Part shown: one piece after another, positions 23,988 through 36,330 of the stretch | Numbering within the stretch: position 1 is the first letter of the stretch | Layout: each line of letters starts with the position of its first letter | Assembly (NCBI GenBank): GCA_018894105.1 | Contig: CM032125.1 | Span: 992,001-1,056,000 of the forward strand | Reading direction: 5' to 3' | DNA from: Jacaranda mimosifolia | Lineage: Eukaryota > Streptophyta > Magnoliopsida > Lamiales > Bignoniaceae | DNA length: 64,000 bases | Notes under the pieces: model-generated | Databases searched by the model: none | The model's input: the letters and a program-made list of their open reading frames with translations, nothing else | What the model was told of the DNA's origin: nothing | Made by a program: the position numbers and the translations under genes

Positions 23988-24012
23988 ACACACACACACA
24001 CACACACACACA
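23988..24012. repeat. (CA)n microsatellite
   Basis: An uninterrupted run of about 12 CA units. Confidence 0.95.
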
Positions 24013-24199
24013 TATCTAAGTCTACAAATGCACAAACTTAAGAATAAAAATATAATGAAAAATGTTGTTTCAGCTATCAACTTCTTCAAACTTCAGTATA
24101 TATGTATAAATCATTTTGCAATACTACACCTGCATTTTTGCAGTACCTTGTGAATAAATATGTAAAAATAGAACGTTCAAATTCACGGAACTTACAGTA

Positions 24200-25249
24200 A
24201 ATTATAAATCAATAACATTCATCATTAATTAATATAATAAAGGAAAGACCACCCTCCACCACAGATGTTGGAGTAAGGATAAAATGACCAAATAACCCCT
24301 CCAAGTTTGAAAAAATAACCAAAGGATCCGAATATACCCTGGAGAAGGGCCGACCCCATGAACCGACCCAGAGGATGACTTCAGTCCACTCAGGCCACGT
24401 GGGAGAATCTCCCAGGGGATCTATTATCTGTACTACTGAGGAAGGATGACTCCGTTCATTGATCATCCTTATAAATATCTCCCATTTTCAATTTCCTTAT
24501 GTTATGTTTAGTTATATTTTGGCAAAATAATTTTCAAAATACTTTCTTCTATCTTCAATGATCCCTAAAATTTTTTCATTTTCTAATATATATATATACA
24601 CACATATATATTATATACAAATTATATATATTTATTATTCTTACTATAAAAAAATTATTTAATTCTATTTTCACCCAAAAAACCTAACAAAAAAGTATTA
24701 ATTTTATTACCATAATAAAAATTGTCTCCTCCAAAAACATAAACAAATATACCAAAACTCTCCAAAATAATTTTCTAACTATTCTTCAAAATATAAACAA
24801 ACATTCATCACATTTCTCAATACATTATATTTCCCAACCCCACTCCCAAAACGCATTCTCTCAAAAAAAAAAAAAATACTAAACATACAATTTATAATCA
24901 AATATTACCTTAGCTTCTTCAGATTTTTAATTCTCTTTATGTAATGATATGTATTTTGCTTAAGTTACTTTCAGTCGTATTCATCTACTTGACTTAATTA
25001 TTGGAATAGTGTAGTTAGGATTCTCCCACGTTCGTCTGACTCTTATCTCGTGTTTTAGGTCCAAAACCCGTTTTCCTACTACTTGATTAGGGAAAGAGAA
25101 TATGAATAAATTAATACTGAGTTTAATATTTGATCAATCTCGAATTTAATGACTTGGATATGTTTGTCCGACATTTATATACAGGAAATGATATGCCAAA
25201 ATGAGGATTTAAGAGTAGCCTTCTCCCTCCTAATTTTTATTCTGTTAAT
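24200..25249. other. unassigned stretch with a GC-richer island
   Basis: The part 24240-24480 is richer in G+C than its surroundings and ends with a TATAAATA-like motif near 24470, recalling an LTR promoter. I found no matching partner repeat or target duplication. The 85-residue frame on its minus strand (24209-24466) has no recognisable motif. The part 24490-24900 is AT-rich low-complexity DNA. No gene is supported. Confidence 0.4.
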
Positions 25250-26700
25250 TTTTCATTATTGAAGATTTTCTTTTTTCTTTTTCCTTTTTCCTTTTTTAAT
25301 TAATGGCCCTTTTGTGAGCCGGTTTTTAAGACCAAACAACAGGGAATTGTTAGCAGTGGACCCCGCCTTTGGATATAATTCTCGTTTGAAATTAGTCGTC
25401 ATAGTAAAATTACAAAGTTTGGTGATAAAAAAACTCAAGAAAAAATAAGCAATGTGAAGCACTTCAAATTTCACTTTGAAAACTCAGAATTAAAAATTCT
25501 AAAATTAATAAATTTGTAATTTCATTGCATTTATAAATTATAAATTTTCATTTTCATTTAAGAAATTAAAATTTGAAAAATTAATAAAAATTATAATTCC
25601 ATCTAATAAATTTGTGTTTCAGTTTATAAAATAAAAGAATTGTTTCTGTTTATAAATTATATAAGTTCATATTTCCATTTAAGTAATTAAAATTAGAAAA
25701 ATTAGAAAAATAAATATTAATATTTTCATTTAATTTTGTTGAGGAATAAAAAAATATAGTATTCCATTTAAGAAGTAATTTTAGATAATATTGATTCATC
25801 AAATGATTTGTTAAAAAATACTAATTATTGCATTAATTCATTTAATATTCTAATAGTCTGTAAAATAATTAATTTAGCAACTATTTTTTGTAAAATATTT
25901 AAATAATGTTTACCATTTTGTTGATTTTTTTATTTATAAATATTTTTAGTATAATTATTTCATGTATTACTTTTAACCTTGTAATTTTTTTTAAATAAAT
26001 TTATTTTGAAAATCAAATCATATATTTTTTAACATTAATTATAATTTTTAAAAATATTAATCAATTGAATTATCTAGTTATTTTCTTACAACTATATAAC
26101 AATCATTACAAATATAGATATATACATATACCAATCATCAATCTATAAATATGCATAAATAAATTATATAAAAATTATAATTTTTCCCTTCGAACCTAAT
26201 AAAAAATAATTAATTTAACATATACAGAAAAATCTGTCTTCCCCAAAATACTTTCAAATAAACAGTTTCATCCCTAAATCATATTCCAACTTCTCTCAAA
26301 ATGAAAATAAACAATCGATACATTCTCTTTTTGTCACTAAACAGAGCCTTGGTCATTCTCAATTACAAAGAGTGTATATACCAAGAAAAGCATCATTTTG
26401 TAATCTGGAAATGTAAGTATTGTTTTGAATTTCAAGTTGGCCACTGAATCATGAATTTTCTTTTTCTTTTTTCTTTTTTAATGCGATACCAATTTGCAAT
26501 TACTTGAATAATTACAACAAGTTGACTTGTGAAATACGATCGAGCTTCAAAAGCAACAATGAACCATCTTCCTATCATAGTCTTTTTATCCTTTGTTGAA
26601 GAAATGGCAAAAGGAACTTTTAAACATATATGAACTTCATATGAATGCAAGGATGATCAGATTTTCCCTAAAGTAAAAAAAATAGTCTCACTACAAATTT
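25250..26700 (-). other. orphan NLR upstream block, split by an AT-rich insertion
   Basis: The parts 25250-25480 and 26340-26700 match the DNA upstream of NLR 1 (30720-31420), NLR 2 (54660-55320) and NLR 3 (59275-59880). Shared phrases include TTTGTGAGCCGGTTTTTAAG, GTTAGCAGTGGACCCC and AACAATGAACCATCTTCCT. Here no NLR start follows on the minus strand. The part 25490-26335 interrupts the block; it is AT-rich, without recognised ends, and probably a decayed insertion. Confidence 0.75.
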
Positions 26701-27593
26701 TCCGACGATTTTAATGGCAATTCAGTTTTAGAACACAACAATCCACTAATGCATGCAAATAGCAATTCGAAGACTTTCCTCAATTATAGTTCAAAAAATT
26801 GTGGGAGTGATGCGGATAACAAAATTCTTTCATCATTGTAGTGTTTAATCATAATAATGAATTTCATCAAAACATTGCAATGCTCCAAAATTTGAAAGAA
26901 ATTAAATTTATTTTTGAAATAATACACTCCCACTTAGTATTCATGAAGAAAAATAGGCTATAATCTTTTGAATTCTTATAACTTTCCAAAAATTAATAAA
27001 AAATAAGTGTAATTATATTTAATTCGGGTTTTATTTTACATTTGTAGTGCAACATCTCTTTGTAAAGTGTTTGACACTTCTTATTTTTTTGATGTGGAGC
27101 AAAAGGATACTGATTCTCCAAATTACGAGCTACCACATTCCAATAATCCCCAAATTAGCGTGTAATTTCATATATTCACATATATAACTTAACTATGTCC
27201 ATGCATATTAGGAAGTATCTTTCAAATTAAACTTTCTATTAGTACAAACAAGTTAAAGTTAAAATGAAATCGAAGGTGGTTATAGCTTAAATCAATATCT
27301 CATGTATTTCAATTGGAAATATAACACATGCACATGAACATGGAATTAATCTCCAAGCTAATGGAATACTTAAACTACACATTGATAATCTTGAGCTCCA
27401 TTCTAATATAATGGACATTTATAAAAGAAATTTCAATCTTTTATTGTAACTGGCATCACTTCTTGCACTCGTTTAGATGAAGAATTTACATATGTACACA
27501 AACATCAAAATTTACTTCGTTAGAGTTTACAATTCTACTTTTGAAGAATAGAAGGAAAGTCTGATCTTGCCTATACACAAAATTAAGACGCAG
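26700..27593. other. intergenic DNA downstream of NLR 1 (copy of the downstream block)
   Basis: The part 27100-27540 is the NLR 1-linked copy of the downstream block described for 7141-8776. The rest is AT-rich. No gene is seen. Confidence 0.65.
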
Positions 27594-27619
27594 ACATCAT
27601 CATCATCATCATCGTCATC
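27594..27619. repeat. (CAT)n microsatellite
   Basis: About eight CAT units with one interruption, close to the 3' end of NLR 1. It could sit in its transcribed 3' region. Confidence 0.9.
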
Positions 27620-27709
27620 CGCATTCTTTCCATCAGATCTGCGAATGTCAAGGTTGTTTGCCTGTTTTGTCTGATCAGCATCATGCCAGAAGCATAGCCT
27701 CTCGACCTC

Positions 27710-27781
27710 CTACAACAACAAGTAGATATATATGTAACGCTTTAGCCAATACACACAAGTGCATATAATATAATCACTAAC
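27710..27781 (-). other. probable intron at the 3' end of NLR 1 (72 bp)
   Basis: On the minus strand CAG|GTTAGT is followed 72 bases later by TTGTTGTTGTAG|GAGG, matching plant donor and acceptor rules. NLR 2 has a 77-bp counterpart in the same place. Confidence 0.6.
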
Positions 27782-29972
27782 CTGAAACTGAAGTAATATA
27801 TGCTGTCCAGTTTGAAAGATCAATCACTTTCATCACGTATAGCGCTGGACATGAACTTGAAGGGCTTCATTTCCCAAACTTTGTTGTTCCTCTTGTATCC
27901 TTTTGACTGAGTCCACAACAGAATTGTTCAAAGTCATCAACCTCAATGAGTTCAAGTATTGGGATTTCTCCAATATCATCTGGAATCTCACTTAGATACA
28001 AACAACGATAAAACACTAGGCTTTTGAGGCTTGGGAAGTGACTATTTTCAGTTATCCATTGATGGAGATATGATCCGTAGATTATTAGAAATTTCAACTA
28101 AGGAAATTCTCCTTCGCTTGTTTCCCATTTGTCTCCATAGCAAGCTGAATATCTTAGTTTAAGCACTTCAAGATGAGGCAACGAACCAACAATCGACATA
28201 TCTTTCTATGGAAGTCCCCAGTTACTTAAGGTTAACTTTTTCAGCATCGTTGGAAAAACAGGATTGAACATTGGTTCAAGGGAAGGATCTGAATATACCT
28301 TTAATTTTAGATTTTCAAGTTGAAGTAGATATACAAGATTCTCAAGGTGACTGTCCCGGACATAATTCTTAGTAAGAAAAATGATTCCCAATTTCTTTAG
28401 GTTTGGAATCTTTTTCAGGATCTCTTCAGTACATCTGAAATTTCTCATTCCTGAAAGCGTCTGCGGGTTTTCGAGAGAAAGTTGCAGCTCCTTCTGGATT
28501 GGGTAAGGGACCAAAAAATAATAGATGCCTTAATTGTGGCATCCTCCAAATTTCCGATGGGAAACATTCATTAAATGATATGTAGCTCCTTCTTGTCCTC
28601 CTCGGATGAATGATTGAGATTTGAAGATTCTGAAGGTTTAATATGGATGGAGGAAGAACAAATTGTCGTCCACAGGTGAAAGCAAGGTACCTTAAATGAT
28701 ATAGCTCAAATACCCTAGAAGAGAGCACTGCGGTCTCTCCAGTATCATTAGGCACTACATCCAATACCCTCAGCAATCTGAAATCTCCAAAATAACCGAG
28801 TGAGCTTCCTATACTGTAGAAGCATGTAATACTACGAATGGTTGAGTCATCAATGGTTTTAATGCAACCCATATCTGAGGAAGTTATGCGCCGTGGCTTA
28901 GTTTGTGCTTTTCAGAGAGTTCTTGCGAATATATCGATCCATAAAATTTAGAAAAAACTTCTCTTCCTATGCTTTTCTTATGCTGAAGTCCTGCACCAGA
29001 TCATGGACGCTGCAACTTTTGATTTTGCCATTAGATGTTCTCCATGTGACAAAAACAAGACTTCTCTTGACGAGATCCTCCAAATGCTCTTTTGCTCCCT
29101 CTTCAATGCTTTTAGATAGACTTGGTTTCAGAAAACCCTCTGTTATCCACAATTTGAAGAGTTTCGAGACACGAACGTTATAGTCTTCTGGAAAGCCTCC
29201 CATATACAGAAAACATGCCCTCAAATGATGAGGCAAGTGGGTGTAACTCAAAGATAGTATCTTCGAAAATTGCTCATCATTTGTGGTGTTGATAGCTAAA
29301 TTTACATTTTCCGCTATGTTTTGCCAAGCAGCTGGGGTCCTGCTGACTGTGGACAGCAGTCCTGCAATCAGGACAATTGCAAGAGACAGTCCTCTACAGC
29401 TAAGGGCGGTCGTCTATCCAATGGTTTCCAATTCATGAGGACAATTTTCTTCTGCAAACAACATCCCCTGAAGTAAATTCCAACTTCGATCTCCATCCAT
29501 GAAACGCATCACGTGAAGAGGGTTAGAAGAGTCGGGATAAGCAGCCACATCAGATAGCCTTGTGGTTAATACGATCCGGCTTCCATTATTATCATAAGGA
29601 AATGTCATCTTGACTTCATCCCATGCATTTGTACTTCATATATCATCCAGTACAATAAGATACTTCCTACTTTTAATCTTTTGTACACAACTTCTTCCAT
29701 TGATTCATTTCTCTCTCCATATCTTTCTGCTTTCATGGAAATTAGGAGGCATGAAAGAATTTCTTGTGCACTATATTGTTGTGCCATTGTGACCCAAGTT
29801 CAAATATGGAAGTGTGAGTAGTCTTGCCAATGCCTCCCATCCCAAAGGTTGGGATGACTTGATGTTTGGATGATTCTCCACAAACCCAAGCCTTTATAGC
29901 CATCAAGTCATCGTCAAAACCAACCATGGAGTCCTTGCTGGTCGGTGGAAGACTTGATGATGAAGCAGCAGT

Positions 29973-30182
29973 AGAAAAATCACTGACTTGCACGCCTTTG
30001 GCTCCGGTGCTATTCTTGATCCTCCTCACCTCTTCGGCGATTGATTCAATACTCTTTGTTACTTTTTTCAACTTTTCAGAAAAATCACTGACTTGCACGT
30101 CTTTGGCTCCAGTGCTATTCTTGATCTTCATCACTTCTCCAGCGATTGAATCAATACTTTTTGTTACTTTTTTCAACTTTTC
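29973..30182 (-). repeat. 105-bp in-frame tandem duplication in the NLR 1 linker
   Basis: Two 35-residue units, each starting EKLKKVTKSI and ending VQVSDFS, occupy 30182-30078 and 30077-29973 on the minus strand. The other NLR copies have one unit here. Confidence 0.92.
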
Positions 30183-30719
30183 AGGATCAAAAGACATGAG
30201 GTCACTTTTTTTTCTCTTGAGCCACATAAACAAGCCACTTTGATGGTGTGGAAACTTTACACTTCAGGTCCTGTGGTTGATTTCAAGATATAATGTCCCC
30301 TCATTTCATCCGACATAAAATATCAACAATATCTTCTGCTTCTTTTGCAACATCCCTCATTTGTTCTTCCCAACTGTTGGCTCTCTCTGGAAAATTTTCA
30401 AGAAACGCTTGGAAGAATGTAACATATTCATGGATAGATATAATTTGTTGTTTTTCGGGAAGAGAAATTGAATATTGATCTTTATGATCATGTAGTAATA
30501 ATTTATCTATGGTTTGTGAAAGGGTAGCAAGAGCAGCATAAGCCATCTCAAATCAAAATGAAGGAAGAATAACAACAACCAAGGTTAAAGGGATAGCTTA
30601 GAAACAAATTCGTAATACGAAGACAGGGAAACACGACCTAACATAAACAAGAAATGACACTTTTATACAGGAATATCCTAAAATGAGATGTTAAGAAGAG
30701 TGTAACATAGCCTTCTCCT

Positions 30720-31420
30720 CACTATTTTTCATTCTATTATGAAATGACCATTTTTCAACACTCCAGATTTTTCATTTTTTATTTTTCTAATTGAATATCT
30801 TCAGCATGTCCCCTTTGTAAGCTGGCTTTTAGGACCAAACAAGTAGGCAATACAATATTTTGTGAATGTGACACAATATAAAACCAAACACAGAGTTGTT
30901 ACCAGTGAACCCCTGCCTATTGTATAATTCTTGTTCTCATACAAAGTCATAGTAAAATTTTGAAGTGTGATGATTAAAAACTCAACTGAAAAAAATAAGC
31001 AATGTGAAGCGGTTGAAATTTTATTTTGAAATGTCAGAAAAGAAATTTGGAAAAAGACTTGATTGATTAATTCTTTCTTTACGCAACAGAAATGCATTTT
31101 ATTGAAAAAAAAAGACTCGATAGAAAGTTGGTCATTCTTAATTATAAAATGATTGTGACTACCAAGAAAGGCAAAGTATTATAGTCCAACAAAGTTGTAT
31201 TATACATCTGAACAACCAAGTTATAAAACCAAACACCCTTTTCTTTATGGCAGTATCAGTCATGCTAAATACGTACATGCATAAAAATTTGCATGACAAA
31301 TTCAGAGGACTCCAAATTTTGTTTATCCCTAATTTGTTAAGAAAATAGTAAAAGGACCTTTTAAACATATTTGAGGTTCATATGAATTTGAGGCCTGAAC
31401 ACACTTTTTCTGAAGTAAAA
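30720..31420 (-). other. upstream block of NLR 1
   Basis: It is conserved with the sequence upstream of NLR 2 and NLR 3, including GTAAGCTGGCTTTTAGGACC and AATAAGCAATGTGAAGC. It probably held the ancestral promoter and 5' leader. I cannot assign a TATA box with confidence. Confidence 0.6.
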
Positions 31421-31760
31421 ATGTACTTACTACGAATTTGCCAAACAGTTTCAATGGAACTTCTGTCTTTGAATATGACAAACCACCAGTATATGTGAAA
31501 AGTAATTAGAAGACTTTATTCAAGAATAGTTCAATAACACTTTAAGAGCTTGTTTGCTTGTTTTGATATTGCATGATAGATACACAATCTAATTCAATTC
31601 TAATATTTGATTTATTTTTGGAAGCCTTTGATAAAATTAGAAGCAACATACATTTAAGGCCAAGCTTGACTTATGTATCAATACCTTGGGTGTGATATGT
31701 TTTCTAGCATAAGCTAGAAATAAATTGTAGTTTGGCAAATGAGATAATCATGCCATGTAA
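31421..31760. other. intergenic DNA
   Basis: AT-rich, no gene seen. The first part continues the upstream block (similar to 26690-26780 and 59900-60010). Confidence 0.5.
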
Positions 31761-34300
31761 TGTCATGCCCTAAATTTGGGACATAACACGGCAGTGTCTC
31801 TAAGCCCAAAAACTTAGAGACACTAAGCCTCAAATACAATATAACATGCTAAATTCTCAAAAAAATATTATTAAATAATCCCAAAAGTAATCGTTACAAA
31901 GAAGATAATTCAATTACTTGTCTTAATAATCAAACTTGAATATCCAAGAACTCAAAGAAAATTTCCTAATCAATGTAATTAGAAAATTTAAACATCAAAT
32001 TCATCTATTCTAAAAACACCAATCTCTTCTCACCAGTCCCAAAAACAGTCCATCTTCCTCCTCTTGAACTAAGTTAACTGCAAATTGGTAATTTATATCT
32101 TATGAGCAACACTTCACCTAGTAAATAAATCTCTTTCTCCTCCTACCAGATTTGAGCATGTATAAATATCAAATAGAAAAAATGAAACCATTGAAGACAA
32201 GAATATTCGCTTTCATTTTTTTAAAATAACAATTCAATGCAAAAATCAGGAATCTCTTATCAGAAAATTTCATGACATACTTGCAAAGTAATTCGGAACA
32301 AAAGTTACACAACTTATCAGAAACTTTCAATTTATTAATTAACCATGCTCATGAACTTTCAGGATTCTAACTAGTTATCTTGGCCAAGATCTTAACTACA
32401 ACATCGTTAAGTGGCTTCAAAATTTTTAACTACAACATCGTTAAGTGGCTTCAAAAATATTATCTACAACGCTATTAAGTGGCTTCAGAAATCTTAACTA
32501 CAATGCTTTTAAGAGGTTTCGAAAATCTTAACTACAACACCGTTAAGTAGCTTTACAAATCTTTTGCTACTGTAACCCTGTAGCATAGTTACAGAACTTA
32601 TTCCTACCGATAATTTCTCAATTATTCAGAGCACAAATCCTTTTCATTATTTTTATTTCAATAAAGAATACCACATTTCATGCAAGATTTAGAAAAATTT
32701 TCTTTTACATGCTCAAATCCTAAAAATAAGTTTTATGCATGTGAAGAAATTTTTTATGAACAATTAAACAATTATAGACAAAATATCAAATAAACCATTA
32801 GAATTAAGAATTCAATATGCAAAATTACCTATTTTGATGCAGAAATCATTTATGCAGAAAAGATATTTTTAATAGAAAGAAAATAGACACTTACTTACTA
32901 TTTCATGCAGCAAACATTTATGCGAAGAGAATATTTTCAATAGAAGTGAGAAAGAAATTTACTTACACCAAAATCTTAAAACCCAAAGTTTCTCTCAGAT
33001 TTGATCTACCACTTAAGCCTTCTCCACTCATTCTACGATAGAAAAATAGGATGTTAGTACCTATCAAAATGAAATTTTCTATGGATTTTTTTAAAGAATA
33101 AATAGAAAAATTGGTATTTTCTTACCTCTATGTATGGATTCTTTATTTCCTATTGTATGGGTATTTATACTACTAGGCTAGGTACTTTAGATAAACTAGA
33201 TTCATATGTTATTGAGATAAGAAAGTTACTTTAATCCTGACTCCTCATATTTGATCAGATCTCAATCCCAGATAATGATAACTCAAAGCCACAAGATAAT
33301 TCTAAAATCCTAACCTTATTAGGATTAGGTAGTTACCAAAATTCCCAAGCTGATGATTAACATTTATCCAAGATCCTAACTCCTCATAATTTAATTATTC
33401 TAGATTTTATCTAGCTATTATCATAGGTTAGTAACTAAAAGAATATGAAATATTCATGAATTTTCGAATGAAAATATAGAGGTACAAAAAATAAGGTTCT
33501 AGGATTCTATATCACCTATATTTACATGGTTTTAGCTAACCAATATGATTAGATACCTCATGGGAATTAAAAACTATCCAAATAGAGTTCTAAAATGATA
33601 GGAATACCTCTAGAATTATCCATCCATCCATAAATCCGATATTTCCACAAAATTGATTTTTGCCATCTTTAATTTAACAATCATGGACCCAAATCCGTAA
33701 ATAATTCATAAAAATTTATGGGTTTATTTTCTACACGATTCATGGGCTTAATTATAACTTAAAATGAATTAAATAGCTTCAACTGTTATTACGCTTAACT
33801 CATAAAAATGCAAATATAATTCATGGACTTTTTTTAATACTAGTTATGGGCTTTGACAACTTGAAATGGATTAAATAATATGGGCTAACTCATACATCTT
33901 GAATCACTAATTAAACATGGACTAAAGATTAATATTTTCTTCGCCATAAATTGGTATCCATATTATCCATCTTAAAGACATGGCTTAGTAAATAAAGTTT
34001 CATCAAATAATTGACCTAATAAATTCTACATCTTCAATCATCACCAAGCAATCCTAAAAATCTAAAATCCATATCCTTGGAATTAAAATGAGTACCTAAA
34101 ATAGGATACTTAATAATCCCAAAAAGTATTCAATTTATAACCAATATTTATTTTCAAATAAGATCCCTTAAATGTTGATCAAGTCCCAAATAAATTTGTA
34201 TGGTCAATTTCTGGGAGAAGAACAACAAAAAAATACCAGGGAAGAAAAATCAAAATCAAATAATATTACTTCATTACTCCCATAAAGACTTGGGGTATTA
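31761..34300 (-). mobile_element. solo LTR, about 2.5 kb
   Basis: On the minus strand it opens with AATACCCCAAGTC and closes with GGGCATGACA. The same unit recurs, interrupted, at 43559-50994. The flanks tgtaa (31756-31760) and cgtaa (34301-34305) match at 4 of 5 positions. No internal element sequence adjoins either end, so this is a solo LTR left by recombination between two LTRs. It contains a five-unit ~36-bp tandem array at about 32385-32560. Confidence 0.72.
32385..32565. repeat. ~36-bp tandem repeats in the solo LTR
   Basis: Five degenerate units each contain CTTAACTACAAC..CGTTAAGTGGCTT-like sequence. The second solo LTR has about three such units (44035-44140). Confidence 0.85.
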
Positions 34301-35680
34301 CGTAAACAATGAAAGTTGGATATCAAGTTATTTAAAATATGCAAGCAAACATTAGATAGGATATACAATAACACACTATTTATTCTAGTCATACATATCA
34401 TGCATAATCCAAGCACACCAAGCAAACTAACTCTAAGAGCAATGTGAATATAGGAGATGAATTTCTAGGGATAAACAATTCCAGCTTGGTCTAGTGTTTA
34501 TATGGATAAAGATAAATAAGTATAGTAGATTTCTTCATGCTCTTTGCAAGTTTGGAGTATCATTTGTACAAATAAAGATCTTCTTTGACTTGATTTCTTC
34601 TTCATATAGATATATTTTGCTAGGCCCTTCTATCTAATGATGGATGATCCACATCTCAAGGTCAGACATCATTGAGCACATTGAATTCATTTGGCTGAGA
34701 GCCTTCATACCCCAAACACAACAATGCAATTATTAGAAGTGCAATCTACCACTGAGTTAATAACCCATCGTACGAGCCTTCAACTAGGCCAGCTATGACA
34801 AAAGTAAGAGATATGAGTTTCTCCAAGTCATTATAGTGTTTAATCACAATCTTCATGCAAACACTGCAATGCTCTAAATTTTGAAACCACTTAAGTTTAA
34901 TTTGGAAATAATACACTCTCACTTGCGAGCAGGCCAATTTGGAAAATTGTGTGCTGCAAAACCTTTTGAACTATATTTCAAAATTTCAAAAATTATTTAT
35001 AAATCAATAATAATGTATTAATTATATTTCTTCATGCCAAGTTTTAAGTTAAATTTGTAGTTCGACATCTCTTTATAAAATTTTCTACATTTTTTTTACT
35101 TGGACAACAGATACAAATTCTCAATATTATAGGCTACTTTTCAACAATCCCCTACTTAGCTTGAAAATATATGACACATGAACATACAATTTTCCACTCA
35201 CTTCACCAGATGGTACTTAAGCACATTGATGATCTTGTACTTCGTCCTAGTATCTTGAATACTTATAAGAGAAACCTCAAATTTTTGTAGAAGTTGCCCT
35301 ACTTTTCATCTTCATTTAGGTGAAGTCTTTCCATATCAAGATTTATTTCACTAAGAGTTTACAACCCATCTTCATTTTCTTCAACTTACATAGAAATAAA
35401 GTACTGCTACTCCACTGTAATTTTGATCACTTATCAGTAGTTTGTTGTTGACACTTTTAACATACCGTAGTGCTAGAAAAATTATGGGGGTTTCCTACTA
35501 TTTATGATCCTGATATGAGAAATGTATTAGTCCAATTCCTCTTGTGGTACTAATACCCATATCTTTAGTGAGCCGTTTTATCAATGGATCAATGATTTTT
35601 TACAGTAGTGCCCTCTGTGGGTTATCCTCTTGCTTATATACATCTTAAATCAATATGTCTAGAGATTGGACAACACATAT
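34301..35680. other. NLR-flanking DNA (copy of the downstream block)
   Basis: The part 34770-34970 resembles 26800-26980, and 35030-35480 is a copy of the downstream block next to the LRR relic at 35690-36010. No gene is supported. The 34204-34425 minus open frame spans the solo-LTR border and lacks family motifs. Confidence 0.6.
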
Positions 35681-35689
35681 TAGCAGAAA

Positions 35690-36010
35690 TTTCAGCTGAC
35701 AAAATTCTCCTTTAGATGTTTCCCATTCACTTCAAAATTATATAGGCAACCAACCAGCAATCTCCATATCTTTTTGAGGAAGTCTCCAAATTCTCAAGGT
35801 TAATTCTTTTCAGTGTCCTCCAAAAAACAGGAATTTTTAAGCTTTTCTTGAAAAGGAAATATGAAAGTACCTCTAGTTTTAGCTTTTCAAGTTGATGCAA
35901 ATACACAAGATGTCAATGCTACTCTCTCGAAAATATTTCTCTCTGCAAAAAGATTCAGAATTTCTTTAGGCTCGATCATTTTCAGGATCTCTTCAATACA
36001 TTTCATCATG
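35690..36010 (-). pseudogene. LRR relic of an NLR gene
   Basis: The minus strand matches the LRR section of the complete copies. It holds the CAGGATCTCTTCARTACATT phrase (KCTEEILK in working frames), the VYLHQLEKL region, and the stretch equivalent to 'DMSIVGSLPNLE', in that order but with many shifts and small losses. NB-ARC and coiled-coil parts are absent. The relic ends near 36010, and sequence shared with 55435-55510 follows at 36240-36310. Confidence 0.7.
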
Positions 36011-36330
36011 TTTCTTCCTCCCAAACCAATCCGAACCAACTCATGACCCAAATTAATTTCGCATGTTGCATCATAAAAGCTCGGATGCCCTGATTAAGCC
36101 ATGTCAGTTATAGTCTGCCTTCCAAGGGGCGGCTGATCATAAATATTTATTTTTGAAAATTTCCATGTATGCAATTGTTTTACCACATTACTAATTTCCA
36201 ATTTTTTCATGTTTTTCTTTCCCAAACACTTACTTAAGCAGTGTAGGGTTTTTGTCGAGCAAAATCCTTTTGCGACCTAACCCTTTGTGTGATTTTAGGA
36301 CCTCTGTTAGGATCACCTAAACCTAAATCT
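36011..36330. other. intergenic DNA left of the copia element
   Basis: No gene. The part 36230-36310 matches 55435-55510 (shared AACCCTTTRTGTGATTTTAGGACCT). The matching DNA resumes beyond the copia insertion near 42780, paired with 55560. Confidence 0.6.

Larger units (their letters stand above)
23063..24200. other. NLR-flanking DNA (copy of the downstream block) with TE scraps
   Basis: The part 23070-23215 continues the match to 6205-7290, and 23750-23960 matches 7380-7560. Between them lie a one-ended hAT-like fragment starting TAGGGATGACAATCGTGTCG (23219-about 23370) and a copia LTR scrap (23510-23735). A (CA)n tract is at 23988-24012. No gene. Confidence 0.7.
27710..30546 (-). pseudogene. 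NLR pseudogene 1 (CC-NB-ARC-LRR, R1-like)
   Basis: The start is ATG at 30546 (MAYAALATLSQTIDKLL), as in R1-type receptors, which sense pathogen effectors in the cytoplasm. Order on the minus strand: coiled coil (30546-30301), linker with a 105-bp duplication, P-loop GMGGIGKTT (Walker A Lys codon at 29823-29825 intact), RNBS-B IVLTTRLSDVA, GLSLA, CFLYMGGFPEDY, VHDLV, then LRRs to about 27867. Breaks: a stop and frame change at 30234-30300; loss of about 60 bp just after the P-loop, removing the usual LARNA..D stretch; and frame changes near 29608, 29408, 28480 and 28100. A 72-bp intron-like segment (27710-27781) follows the coding end. No transcript of this copy could give a full NLR. Confidence 0.92.

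Noticed and set aside
24209..24466. 85-residue Trp/Pro-rich frame as a possible gene
   Set aside because: No family motif, no second exon evidence; the GC-richer island may be LTR-derived but no partner was found.
28905..29183. 92-residue plus-strand frame across the NLR 1 NB-ARC region
   Set aside because: Antisense shadow; the equivalent shadow occurs at 52980-53309 and 57878-58109 only because the minus-strand NLR sequence is conserved.
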